A DNA stretch of 64,000 bases from Streptomyces poriferorum (lineage in GTDB: Bacteria > Actinomycetota > Actinomycetes > Streptomycetales > Streptomycetaceae), in assembly GCF_019399235.1 (NCBI RefSeq), contig NZ_JAELVH010000017.1, positions 1 through 64,000 of the forward strand. The letters are read 5' to 3'. The translations under genes were made by a program, and so were the position numbers. Each line of letters opens with the position of its first letter. The first letter of the stretch is position 1. Below, piece after piece: positions 42,575 through 51,538 of the stretch. The notes beneath the pieces were generated by a model that saw only the letters and a list, made by a program, of their open reading frames with translations, was not told the origin of the DNA and made no database searches.

Positions 42575-42938
42575 GGAGGGCACGTGTGCGAGCGTACCTG
42601 TGGATGCGGACAGGTTCCGAACCGGACGGCCCACCCGTACGTGCAAGGAGGAAGGGCCGGAATTCACCGTGCCCCGTGGATGGACAGCGCGAGTGGTCTA
42701 GTCCACAATGCTGTAGACAGAGCCTCCGCTCTCCCCGCACAGGAGAGCGGAACGAGGTACCCGCGCTCTCTGCCCTGACTGCGCCGGGTGCCTCTCCCCG
42801 GCCGGGGGCACCGCACACCGCCGGCCGAGCCGATCGCCCGTAACGGGCGGTCCTACTCCGGGCTGCGGTGCTGGTCGGGCTGAGGGTCCCGGCCCGGCGC
42901 CGCGGCCCGCGGGTGTTTCCGGAGGCGGTTTCGGCGGG
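42575..42938. other. Intergenic region before the kinase
   Basis: These 364 bp hold no gene. They contain a dre-like site (42692-42707) and an inverted repeat TCCGCTCTCC/GGAGAGCGGA at 42725-42751, which may terminate the SIS gene transcript reading toward it. Confidence 0.5.
42692..42707. promoter_or_regulatory. Candidate DasR site (dre) before the kinase
   Basis: AGTGGTCTAGTCCACA matches 13 of 16 positions of the dre consensus (ACTGGTCTAGACCAST), as good as the nagB site. Confidence 0.5.
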
Positions 42939-44009
42939 TCAGCGGGTTTCCGTGACCTTCGCGAGCGCGCGCGGCGCGTCCGGGTCCTGGCCGCGTGCGA
43001 TCGTCACCTCGTAGGCCAGCATCTGCAGCGGCAGGATCTCCAGGATCGGCTGGACCTCCTCGGCGACCCCGGCCGTCGGCAGCACGAAGCCCGCGGAGGC
43101 CGCTTCCACCTGGGCCTTCGGGCCGACCACGAAGAGGTCCGCACCACGCCCGCGCAGCCGGTCGAGCACCGGCTGGAGTGCCTCGCCGCCCCGGCCGTCG
43201 GTGACCACGGCGATCACCGGGGAGATGTTGTCGACCATGGCGAGCGGACCGTGCAGCAGATCGGCGCCCGAGTAGGACAGGGCGGGGATGTAGCTCGTCT
43301 CCATCAGCTTCAGGGCGGCCTCCTTGGCTGTGGGATAGCCGTATCCGCGTGAGGTGATGACCATGCGCTCGGCGAAGCGGTAGCGGGACGCCAGGACCCT
43401 GACCTCGTCCTTGCGCGCCAGGATCGCCCCGGCGAGTTCCGGCAGGATCGCGGCCGCCGCACCGTCGCCGCCGCGCAGCCCTTCCACGAAGAGGTACAGG
43501 CAGAGCAGGGAGGCGGTGTACGTCTTGGTGGCGGGCAGGGCCTTCTCCGGCCCCGCCAGGATGTCGATGTGGTACTCGGAGACCGCGGCGAGCGGTGAGT
43601 CCGGGCTGTTGGTGACCGCCAGCGTGACCGCGCCGGCCTCCCGGGCGGCCTTCGTCGAGGCCACCAGGTCGGGCGAGCCGCCGGACTGGCTCACGGTGAT
43701 GACCAGGACGTCCCTGAGGTCCGGCTTCGCGCCGTACGCGGTGGTCGTGGACATCGAGGCCAGGCCGCAGGGCAGACCGAGCGTGATCTCCAGCAGGTAC
43801 TTCGCATAGAGCGCGGCGTTGTCCGACGTGCCGCGGGCGGTGAGCAGGACGAAGCGTGGCTTCCGGCCCGCGATCTCGGCGGCGACCGCCCGGATGGCGG
43901 GTGCCCCGCGGTCGAGGATGCGCCGCAGCATCTCGGGCTGCTCGGCCATCTCGCCGGACATGATCCGGCCGGGCTGCTCGCCCTCGTCGGCCGGGTACGT
44001 GGCGGACAT
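42939..44009 (-). CDS. SIS-domain sugar-phosphate protein (GlmS/AgaS-like isomerase domain)
   Basis: The 356-residue protein has two SIS domains: VLLTARGTSDNAALYAKYLLE and ITVSQSGGSPDLVASTKAA in the first, VITSRGYGYPTAKEAALKLMET in the second. It lacks the glutamine amidotransferase domain of GlmS, so it resembles the isomerase half, such as AgaS or FrlB deglycase. It is divergent from nagB with a DasR site between, which places it in amino-sugar use. The likely substrate is glucosamine or a related phosphorylated amino sugar. Confidence 0.85.
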   Translation of the reverse strand: MSATYPADEGEQPGRIMSGEMAEQPEMLRRILDRGAPAIRAVAAEIAGRKPRFVLLTARGTSDNAALYAKYLLEITLGLPCGLASMSTTTAYGAKPDLRDVLVITVSQSGGSPDLVASTKAAREAGAVTLAVTNSPDSPLAAVSEYHIDILAGPEKALPATKTYTASLLCLYLFVEGLRGGDGAAAAILPELAGAILARKDEVRVLASRYRFAERMVITSRGYGYPTAKEAALKLMETSYIPALSYSGADLLHGPLAMVDNISPVIAVVTDGRGGEALQPVLDRLRGRGADLFVVGPKAQVEAASAGFVLPTAGVAEEVQPILEILPLQMLAYEVTIARGQDPDAPRALAKVTETR

Positions 44010-44180
44010 GTCTGGTGCCTCCCGGGGTGTCGCGGTGCGTCGGTCAAGTCAACACGGGGCACCGCGGGCCCGCCAGCGGACAGCCCCGGCGGGGACGCGC
44101 CCGCGCGCCCCGAAACGTATGGCCGGCAGACGCCCGGGGGCCGTGTCCAGGGGCGGGAGTTCTGCTAGATTAGGACTTAG

Positions 44181-44196
44181 ATTGGTCTATACCACA
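44181..44196. promoter_or_regulatory. DasR site (dre) of nagB
   Basis: ATTGGTCTATACCACA matches 13 of 16 dre positions and lies 30 bp before the nagB start, within the shared divergent promoter region of the SIS gene. Confidence 0.85.
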
Positions 44197-44225
44197 TGTC
44201 TTCACTCTAGATCGGCAGGCCCCGC

Positions 44226-45011
44226 GTGGAAGTTGTCATCGTCCCGGACGCCAAGGCAGGCGGCGAACTGATCGCGGGGGCCATCGGCGCCCTGCTCAGC
44301 CGTAAGCCCGACGCCCTTCTCGGCGTTGCCACCGGATCGACCCCGCTGCCCATCTACCGGGCGCTGGCCGAGAAGGTCCGCTCCGGCGCGGTGGACGCGT
44401 CGCGCGCCCGCATCTGCCAGCTCGACGAGTACGTGGGGCTGCCGGCGGGCCACCCGGAGTCGTACCGCTCCGTGGTGCTGCGCGAGGTCGTCGAGCCGCT
44501 CGGGCTCTCCGAGGCGTCGTTCATGGGCCCCGACGGCTCCGCCGAGGACGTCCAGGCCGCCTGCGAGGCGTACGACCAGGCACTCGCCGACGCCGGCGGG
44601 GTGGACCTCCAGCTGCTCGGCATCGGCACGGACGGGCACATCGGCTTCAACGAGCCGTGCTCCTCACTCGCCTCGCGCACCCGCATCAAGACGCTGACCG
44701 ATCAGACGCGGGTCGACAACGCGCGCTTCTTCGACAACGACATCGAGCAGGTGCCGCACCACGTCATCACCCAGGGCATCGGCACCATCCTGGAGTCCCG
44801 CCACCCGATCCTGCTCGCGACGGGCGAGGGCAAGGCGGACGCCGTGGCGCAGACGGTCGAGGGGCCGGTCGCCGCGATCGTGCCCGCGTCGGCGCTGCAG
44901 CTGCACCCGCACGCGACGGTCGTGGTCGACGAGGCGGCGGCGTCCAAGCTGAAGCTGGCGGACTACTTCCGCGCCACCTATGCGGCGAAGCCGCTGTGGC
45001 AGGGTATTTAG
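44226..45011 (+). CDS. nagB: Glucosamine-6-phosphate deaminase
   Basis: NagB converts glucosamine-6-phosphate to fructose-6-phosphate and ammonia, the step that feeds chitin-derived amino sugar into glycolysis. The 261-residue protein has GVATGSTPLPIYRAL, CQLDEYVGL (catalytic Asp region), GIGTDGHIGFNEPCSS and a C-terminal LADYFR. The GTG start has GGCAGG upstream. A dre precedes it, so DasR represses it until glucosamine-6-phosphate accumulates. Length is normal. Confidence 0.95.
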   Translation: MEVVIVPDAKAGGELIAGAIGALLSRKPDALLGVATGSTPLPIYRALAEKVRSGAVDASRARICQLDEYVGLPAGHPESYRSVVLREVVEPLGLSEASFMGPDGSAEDVQAACEAYDQALADAGGVDLQLLGIGTDGHIGFNEPCSSLASRTRIKTLTDQTRVDNARFFDNDIEQVPHHVITQGIGTILESRHPILLATGEGKADAVAQTVEGPVAAIVPASALQLHPHATVVVDEAAASKLKLADYFRATYAAKPLWQGI

Positions 45012-45034
45012 TTCTGGTTCTTATCGGTACGCGG

Positions 45035-45068
45035 GAGGGCCGGGGCACCGTGTGGTGTCCCGGCCCTC
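45035..45068. terminator. Terminator hairpin after nagB
   Basis: GAGGGCCGGGGCACC pairs with GGTGTCCCGGCCCTC (one G-T pair) around loop GTGT, and TT follows. Confidence 0.75.
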
Positions 45069-45100
45069 TTGTGTGCGGGGGCGTCCCGCGTGGGCCTTCC

Positions 45101-45183
45101 GCCCTCGATCGCCGGGCGGGCTCGAATGTGACGGCCCGCCCGTCCTGTGGGGGCTTTGTCCTCAATCGCCGGACAGGCTTGAT
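45101..45183. repeat. Streptomyces-type intergenic repeat motifs
   Basis: GCCCTCGATCGCCGGGCGGG (45101-45120) and TCCTCAATCGCCGGACAGGC (45159-45178) are two variants of one motif, and CCGGACGGGCTTGAT follows in a third variant. I recall this motif as frequent in Streptomyces intergenic regions. Confidence 0.55.
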
Positions 45184-45235
45184 TCTGCCCGGCTGGGCTC
45201 GGTCGTGCCCGGACGGGCTTGATCGTGCCCTGGTT

Positions 45236-46774
45236 CTACTTCGGCGACACGATCGCTTCCGCGGCTGCGAGGCCGCAGACCCTGGCGGCGCCGTGGGTGG
45301 CGATGTGGAGGGCGCCCCTGGGGTCGGACTGGGGGACGCCCATCTCGACCACGATCGTGTCCGGGCGCGCCGCGAGCACCGCGTCGAGAGCCTCGGTCAT
45401 CCACGGGTGGCGGTGCGCGTCGCGGACGACCGCGACGATGCGCCGCTCCCCCGCGGCCCGCAGCGCCCCGGTCCCGGGTGCCTCGGTCTCGCCGCTGTAC
45501 GTACCGGTCTCGGTGCCCGGCAGCAGCCTGGTCAGTTCGGCGGCGACGCCCCATGGTGTCTCGTCACCGACGGCGATGTTCGCGACCGGGGTGAACGCGG
45601 CGACGTACGGGGGCTCGGTGAGCGGCTCGCCCGTGCCGGTCACCTTCACTGCGCGGCGGGCGGCGGTCAGGCCGACGTCCGAACCGATGCCCGTGCTGTG
45701 TCCGGTGCCGGGCGCGGTCCCCTCCTGCACTGCCGCGCCCGGCTCCGAGACAGCCCCCCTGGCCCGGCGCGTCCACGACGCGAGGGCCCGTACCCGGGCG
45801 GCGGCGTCCGCCAGCCGCTCCTCGGGCAGTTCGCCGGCCCGGACCGCCGCGACCAGCGCGTCGCGCAGCCGCAGGACCGTGCTGTCGTCGTCGAGGCCGC
45901 CGCCGACGCAGAGCGCGTCGGCACCCGCCGCGATCGCGAGGACGGAGCCGCGCTCGATCCCGTACGTCGAGGCGATGGCCTGCATCTCCACGGCGTCGGT
46001 GACGATCAGGCCGTCGTAGCCCAGCTCCTCGCGCAGCAGACCGGTCAGGATCTGCGGGCTCAGGGTCGCCGGGCGGTGCGGGTCGAGCGCGGGAAGCAGG
46101 ATATGCGCGCTCATCACCGATTTGGAACCCGCTGCGATGGCCGCCCGGAAAGGCACGAGCTCACGGGCGTGCAGGGTCTCCAGATCCACGTCGATGCGGG
46201 GCAGCGCGTGGTGCGAGTCGACCGCGGTGTCGCCGTGCCCCGGGAAGTGCTTGGTGCAGGCGGCGACGCCGGCGGCCTGGAGGCCCTCGACGTATGCGGC
46301 GGTGTGCCGGGCGACCAGGTGGGGGTCGGCGCCGAAGGACCGCACCCCGATGACCGGGTTGCCGGGGTTGGAGTTGACGTCCGCGGAGGGCGCCCAGTTG
46401 AGGTTGACGCCGCAGTCGGCGAGCCGGCGGCCCAGCTCCTGGGCGACGGCACGGGTCAGGGCGACGTCGTCGACGGAGCCGAGCGCCAGGTTGCCCGGGA
46501 AGGACGAGCCGTGCCGCACCTCCAGACGGGTGACGTCGCCACCCTCCTCGTCGATCGCGACGAGCACGTCGTCACGCTCGGCACGGAGCTGGGCGGTGAG
46601 CGCGGCGAGCTGCTCGGGCGATTCGATGTTGCGGCCGAACAGCCCGACGGAGGAGAGGCCTTCGCCGACCCGGCGCAGCAGCCAGTCCGGTGCCGTGGTG
46701 CCGGTGAAACCCGGCTGCAGGACGGCGAGGGCGTCGCGGGTGACGGTGTCCGTGGTGGATACGAGGGTGGTCAT
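45236..46774 (-). CDS. nagZ: GH3 beta-N-acetylglucosaminidase
   Basis: The 512-residue protein has the NagZ catalytic region: DVLVAIDEEGGDVTRL, GVNLNWAPSADVNSNP, ACTKHFPGHGDTAVDSHHALP (His/Asp loop) and GLIVTDAVEMQAIA (nucleophile Asp). A beta-sandwich-like C-terminal region follows the barrel. It cleaves N-acetylglucosamine from oligosaccharides in the cytoplasm, so it follows uptake by DasABC. It is the last gene of the das operon, with eight bases between dasC and its start. The gene order matches S. coelicolor. Confidence 0.9.
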   Translation of the reverse strand: MTTLVSTTDTVTRDALAVLQPGFTGTTAPDWLLRRVGEGLSSVGLFGRNIESPEQLAALTAQLRAERDDVLVAIDEEGGDVTRLEVRHGSSFPGNLALGSVDDVALTRAVAQELGRRLADCGVNLNWAPSADVNSNPGNPVIGVRSFGADPHLVARHTAAYVEGLQAAGVAACTKHFPGHGDTAVDSHHALPRIDVDLETLHARELVPFRAAIAAGSKSVMSAHILLPALDPHRPATLSPQILTGLLREELGYDGLIVTDAVEMQAIASTYGIERGSVLAIAAGADALCVGGGLDDDSTVLRLRDALVAAVRAGELPEERLADAAARVRALASWTRRARGAVSEPGAAVQEGTAPGTGHSTGIGSDVGLTAARRAVKVTGTGEPLTEPPYVAAFTPVANIAVGDETPWGVAAELTRLLPGTETGTYSGETEAPGTGALRAAGERRIVAVVRDAHRHPWMTEALDAVLAARPDTIVVEMGVPQSDPRGALHIATHGAARVCGLAAAEAIVSPK

Positions 46775-46782
46775 GGAAGTCG

Positions 46783-47613
46783 TTATCCCTTCACTGCGCC
46801 GTCGGTGAGACCGCTGACGGCCTTGCGCTGCAGGTAGATGAAGAGGATCAGGATCGGGATCGCGAAGAGCGAGGAGGCTGCCATGGTCGCTCCCCAGTCG
46901 TCCCCGAACGCGGTCTGGAACTGCGAGAGCCAGAGCGGAAGGGTCTGGGACTCGATGTCCTTGTTGAGGATGAGGACGAGCGGGAACTCGTTCCAGGCGG
47001 TGATGAAACCGAAGAGCGAGGTCGCCATCAGGCCGGGGCCGAGCAGGGGCAGGATCACCTTCCTGAACGCCTGCGGGCGGGTGCAGCCGTCGACCATGGC
47101 GGACTCCTCCAGCTCCTTGGGCACGGCGGCGACGTAGCCGCGCAGCGTCAGGATGGTGAAGGGCAGGACCATCATCATGTAGAAGGCCGTCAGCGGGACC
47201 AGGCTGTTCAGCATGTCCGCATCGCGGACCAGCATGTAGATCGCGATGACCATGACTTCCCAGGGCGCCATCTGCGCGATCATGAACGTCAGCAGGATGC
47301 CCCGGCGGCCCTTGAAGCGCATGCGGGCCATCGCGAAGGATGCCAGCAGCGCGATCACCAGCGAGGCGACCACGGAGACGATCGTCACCGTGAACGAGTT
47401 GCGGACCAGGGTCCAGAAGTGGTCGGCCGCCATCGCCTTCTTGAAGTGCTCGAAGGTGATGTCGGTGGGGAACCACACCGGGGTGTCCGTGATGATGTCG
47501 CCGGTCGGCTTGAAGGCCGTGCTGAACATCCAGTAGACGGGGAAAGCGAAGCCTATGAAGAGGACGACAGCCGTCAGGTTGGGCCAGATCCGGCCGAACA
47601 GTGAGCGCTTCAC
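46783..47613 (-). CDS. dasC: Chitobiose ABC transporter permease DasC
   Basis: The 276-residue protein has six hydrophobic helices and the permease EAA loop EESAMVDGCTRPQAFRKVILPLLGPGL. The start GTG overlaps the dasB stop in a GTGA. With DasB it forms the membrane channel for N,N'-diacetylchitobiose, energised by the shared ATPase MsiK encoded elsewhere. The das name rests on the operon's position beside dasR. Confidence 0.93.
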   Translation of the reverse strand: MKRSLFGRIWPNLTAVVLFIGFAFPVYWMFSTAFKPTGDIITDTPVWFPTDITFEHFKKAMAADHFWTLVRNSFTVTIVSVVASLVIALLASFAMARMRFKGRRGILLTFMIAQMAPWEVMVIAIYMLVRDADMLNSLVPLTAFYMMMVLPFTILTLRGYVAAVPKELEESAMVDGCTRPQAFRKVILPLLGPGLMATSLFGFITAWNEFPLVLILNKDIESQTLPLWLSQFQTAFGDDWGATMAASSLFAIPILILFIYLQRKAVSGLTDGAVKG

Positions 47614-48605
47614 AGCTCGTCCTCCTCTTGCTTGAGTACGGTGCGCAGGTAGTAAGCGGTCATCGCCAGCAGGACGATGATCGTCAGGAACGAGATGGCC
47701 GCGCCCATACCGAAGTGCTGGTTGCCGACGCCTTCGACGAACGCGTAGACGGGCAGGGTCTCGGTGAGCCGGTCCGGGCCGCCGCCGTTGATGGCGAAGA
47801 GCTGGGCGAAGGACTTGAAGACCCAGATGACTTCGAGGAACGTCGTGGCCAGCAGGAACGGCTTGAGGAAGGGGAGCGTCACCAGGGTGAAGCTCTTCCA
47901 GGAGTTGGCGCCGTCGAGCGAGGCGGCCTCGTACAGCTCCTTGGGGATCGTCGTCGACGCGGCGTACAGATTGATCGCCACGAACGGGATGGACTGCCAG
48001 ACGATCACCAGGGTGACCAGCGAGAAGGTGGACAGCTGACTGCTCGTCCAGTTGAAGTCGGCCATCGAGTGCCAGCCGAGGCTGTCGAGGACGTAGTTGA
48101 CGACTCCGAACCGCTGGGCGAACAGCCACTGGTAGACCGTAGTAGCCGCGATCATCGGCATGGCCCAGGCAAGCACCAGGCCCAGCATGAGCACCAGTCG
48201 CATCTTCTTGCCCAGCCGCGCGAGCAGAAGACCGACCATCATCCCGATCACCATGATCAGGACGACGTTGGCGGCGGTGAAGAGAACCGACCGCTCGACA
48301 ACTCTCCAGAAGTCCGAGCCGCCGAGGACTTCCTTGTAGTTGTCGATACCGTTCCACTCGGTCAGGTGGAGGATCAACTGGCGCGGGTTGAGGTTCTGGA
48401 ACGACAGCATGCCGTTCTTGACCAGTGGGTAGCCCAGGAGCACCGCTGTGACGAGCAGTGCGGGCACGAGGAGGAGGTAAGGGGCTGAGCCACCGGCCCG
48501 CCCTCTGCTCGATGCGGCGGGGCCGCCGGAAGGGGCATCGTCCTTGCGGACGCCGGCTGCCGGGACCGAGTCCGCTTTTTCGGTCTGCACTGACATGCTC
48601 GCCAT
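47610..48605 (-). CDS. dasB: Chitobiose ABC transporter permease DasB
   Basis: The 331-residue protein has a polar N-terminus of about 40 residues, six membrane helices and the EAA loop YEAASLDGANSWKSFTLVTLPFLKPFLL. An in-frame ATG at 48596 is an equal alternative start. It is coupled to dasC by a four-base overlap. A strong stem-loop separates it from dasA, which probably sets expression below that of the binding protein. Confidence 0.93.
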   Translation of the reverse strand: MASMSVQTEKADSVPAAGVRKDDAPSGGPAASSRGRAGGSAPYLLLVPALLVTAVLLGYPLVKNGMLSFQNLNPRQLILHLTEWNGIDNYKEVLGGSDFWRVVERSVLFTAANVVLIMVIGMMVGLLLARLGKKMRLVLMLGLVLAWAMPMIAATTVYQWLFAQRFGVVNYVLDSLGWHSMADFNWTSSQLSTFSLVTLVIVWQSIPFVAINLYAASTTIPKELYEAASLDGANSWKSFTLVTLPFLKPFLLATTFLEVIWVFKSFAQLFAINGGGPDRLTETLPVYAFVEGVGNQHFGMGAAISFLTIIVLLAMTAYYLRTVLKQEEDEL

Positions 48606-48640
48606 CTCTGTCTTGGGCCGTACGGTCGAGTCACGCGGGT

Positions 48641-48675
48641 GCGCCGGGGGGCGGTTGCTGTCCGCCCCCCGGCGC
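48641..48675 (-). promoter_or_regulatory. Intercistronic stem-loop between dasA and dasB
   Basis: A perfect 14-bp stem (48641-48654 with 48662-48675) with loop TTGCTGT lies between the two genes. No T-run follows, so it may stabilise the dasA message or attenuate dasBC rather than stop all transcription. Confidence 0.65.
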
Positions 48676-48681
48676 GTGCGA

Positions 48682-49965
48682 TCAGCTCTTCTGCGAGAGA
48701 CGCTTGTTGATCTCCGACTCGACCGCCTTGGCGGCGTCGGCCGGGGACTTTCCGTTCAGAACCGCGGTCATGTAGCTCTTGATCGGGTTCGGCGCGTTCT
48801 CGACAGCGGCCCACTCGGGGATGAGCGGGGTGGTGCCGCCGACGGCGGCGGCCGGGGCGGCGGCCTCGGCAGCGCCGTTTCCGGTCAGGTTGGAGTTGAG
48901 CGACTCCTTGTTCGGGATGACGCCGTTCTCCTTGGCCAGCTGGCCCTCGAACTGGTCGGACAGGGAGAGCTTCAGGAACTCCTTGGCGAGGTCCTGCTTC
49001 TTGCTGCCCGCGGCGACCGCGAAGTTCGAGCCACCGAGGAAGACACCCTCGGGCTTGTCGGCGGTCTCACCCGGGATGGTGAAGTAGCCGATGTCGCTCT
49101 CGATCTTCTTGTTGGCCGCGATGGCCGTGCCGGCCTCCCAGCCCATGCCGATGAAGGCACCGACGTTGCCCTTGGCGAAGACCTCGGCCTGCTGCGGGGT
49201 GGCCTCGTCCTTGTCCTTGGGAGCCTTGGAGTAGGCCTGGTACTTCTTGTAGAGCTCCATGGCCGCGGTGACCTTGGGGTCGGAGAGGTTGGAGACGTAC
49301 TTGTCCCCTTCCTTCTTCACAAGGTCAGCGCCCTGACCGATGGTCAGGCCGTCGAAGAAGTACCAGTTCTGGCCGGGCAGGTAGATCGGCTCGGCCTTGC
49401 CCTTCGCCTTGATGGCGTCCAGGTCCTTGAAGAACTCGTCCCGCGTCTTCGGGGTATCCTTGATGCCGGCGTCGGCCCAGACCTTCTTGTTGTAGATGAC
49501 GACGCGGTTGGCGAAGTACCACGGGGCGGCGTACTGCTTGCCGTCGAAGACCGAGGACTCGTTGAGTGCCTCGACCCAGTCGCCGCCGATCTCCTTCTTG
49601 AGGTCGCTCAGGTCGGAGAGACCGCCGGTGGCCGCGTACGCCGGGGTCTGGGTGTTGCCGACCTCGATGACGTCCGGCGGAGTCGACTCGGAGAGAGCCG
49701 TGGTGATCTTCTGCTGAATGCCGTCCCACTTCTGGGTCTCGAACTTCAGCTTGGCGCCGGTCTTCTTCTCGAAGGCAGCGGTCAGATCCTTGGTCCAGCC
49801 GGGAGGCGTCGAGCCGTCCATGGCCCAGACAGTCAGCGTCTGGCCCTTGTAACTGTCGGGGCCGGTCTTCTTGCTGCTGCTGTCAGCCTTGTCGTCCGAG
49901 CCACAGGCAGTGGCACCGGCCAACAGAGCCACGACGCCAATGGCCGCGATGAGTCCGCGCTTCAC
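48682..49965 (-). CDS. dasA: Chitobiose-binding lipoprotein DasA
   Basis: The 427-residue protein has a lipoprotein signal (MKRGLIAAIGVVALLAGATAC, cysteine at 21) and the family-1 solute-binding fold (AMDGSTPPGWTKDLTAAFEKKTGAKLKF, YAAPWYFANRVVIYNKKVW, GAFIGMGWEAGTAI). It sits on the outer face and binds chitobiose for DasBC. GAGGAGGG precedes the GTG start. Two dre sites lie in the promoter. In S. coelicolor it links chitin use to development. Confidence 0.95.
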   Translation of the reverse strand: MKRGLIAAIGVVALLAGATACGSDDKADSSSKKTGPDSYKGQTLTVWAMDGSTPPGWTKDLTAAFEKKTGAKLKFETQKWDGIQQKITTALSESTPPDVIEVGNTQTPAYAATGGLSDLSDLKKEIGGDWVEALNESSVFDGKQYAAPWYFANRVVIYNKKVWADAGIKDTPKTRDEFFKDLDAIKAKGKAEPIYLPGQNWYFFDGLTIGQGADLVKKEGDKYVSNLSDPKVTAAMELYKKYQAYSKAPKDKDEATPQQAEVFAKGNVGAFIGMGWEAGTAIAANKKIESDIGYFTIPGETADKPEGVFLGGSNFAVAAGSKKQDLAKEFLKLSLSDQFEGQLAKENGVIPNKESLNSNLTGNGAAEAAAPAAAVGGTTPLIPEWAAVENAPNPIKSYMTAVLNGKSPADAAKAVESEINKRLSQKS

Positions 49966-50073
49966 GACACCCTCCTCAGGGCTGCAAGAGAATTCCCCCC
50001 ACCACCCGAGAACGCCGTCCGACGCACAATCGCATGCGCCGGGTACTGCCCGTGGGGCTGGGACCTGGTCTTT

Positions 50074-50089
50074 AATGGTTTAGACCAGT
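50074..50089. promoter_or_regulatory. DasR site dre1 of dasA
   Basis: AATGGTTTAGACCAGT matches 14 of 16 dre positions, about 110 bp before dasA. Confidence 0.85.
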
Positions 50090-50097
50090 ACCGGGAG

Positions 50098-50113
50098 CTT
50101 GGCCTAGACCTTT
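50098..50113. promoter_or_regulatory. DasR site dre2 of dasA
   Basis: CTTGGCCTAGACCTTT matches 11 of 16 dre positions, eight bases from dre1. A second site beside dre1 is expected from S. coelicolor. Confidence 0.6.
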
Positions 50114-50171
50114 AGGGGTGTCAAGGGTGTATAAGAAGTGCACTCGCGTCCGTTATAGGACCGACACCTGA

Positions 50172-51035
<864 letters not shown>

Positions 51036-51053
51036 AGGCGCCGGCAGCCCCGG

Positions 51054-51087
51054 ACAGCCCCCGTGGAAGCGTTCCCACGGGGGCTGT
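51054..51087. terminator. dasR terminator
   Basis: ACAGCCCCCGTGG pairs perfectly with CCACGGGGGCTGT around an eight-base loop; TTC follows. Confidence 0.8.
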
Positions 51088-51114
51088 TCGCTGCCCGGCG
51101 CCCCCTCACCCGCG

Positions 51115-51130
51115 ATTGGCCTGGACCAAC
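51115..51130. promoter_or_regulatory. Weak dre-like site before the symporter genes
   Basis: ATTGGCCTGGACCAAC matches 11 of 16 dre positions, equal to dre2, and lies about 150 bp before the DUF3311 gene. Confidence 0.35.
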
Positions 51131-51283
51131 ACCCCGACGTTTGATGGCATTTCGGCCAGACGTCCGACGCCGCACGACCGTTGCCGGACCGCAATGCGGA
51201 CAGGGGGTGACGCTGGCCGGAACCCTCGCCTAGATTTCCTGCGCATTACAACAGGTGATCAGTGAGGGGACGGAGTCGCCGCC

Positions 51284-51538
51284 ATGCCGGAAGAACCAGA
51301 AGGAAAACCACCCACCGTCACACCCGTGCGGGTGGTCATCGCCCTGTGTCTCATCGCGCCGTTCGTGGCGATGCTCTGGGTGAGTTCGTACGCCAAGGTC
51401 GACCCGACCTTCATCGGGATCCCGTTCTTCTACTGGTACCAGATGCTCTGGGTGCTCATCTCGACGGCGCTCACGATGGTCGCGTACAAGCTGTGGCAGC
51501 GTGACCAGCGCGCCCGCAAGGGGGGTGCGTCAGCATGA
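51284..51538 (+). CDS. DUF3311 small membrane protein
   Basis: The 84-residue protein has two membrane helices (VRVVIALCLIAPFVAMLWV, and FYWYQMLWVLISTALTMVAY) with VDPTFIGIPFFYWYQ between them, the DUF3311 pattern. These proteins are found directly before sodium:solute symporters. Its stop overlaps the symporter start by four bases, so it is probably an accessory subunit needed for insertion or stability, as with small subunits of related carriers. Confidence 0.88.
   Translation: MPEEPEGKPPTVTPVRVVIALCLIAPFVAMLWVSSYAKVDPTFIGIPFFYWYQMLWVLISTALTMVAYKLWQRDQRARKGGASA

Noticed and set aside
45035..45235. A small coding gene between nagB and nagZ
   Set aside because: The space is filled by a terminator and common intergenic repeat motifs.
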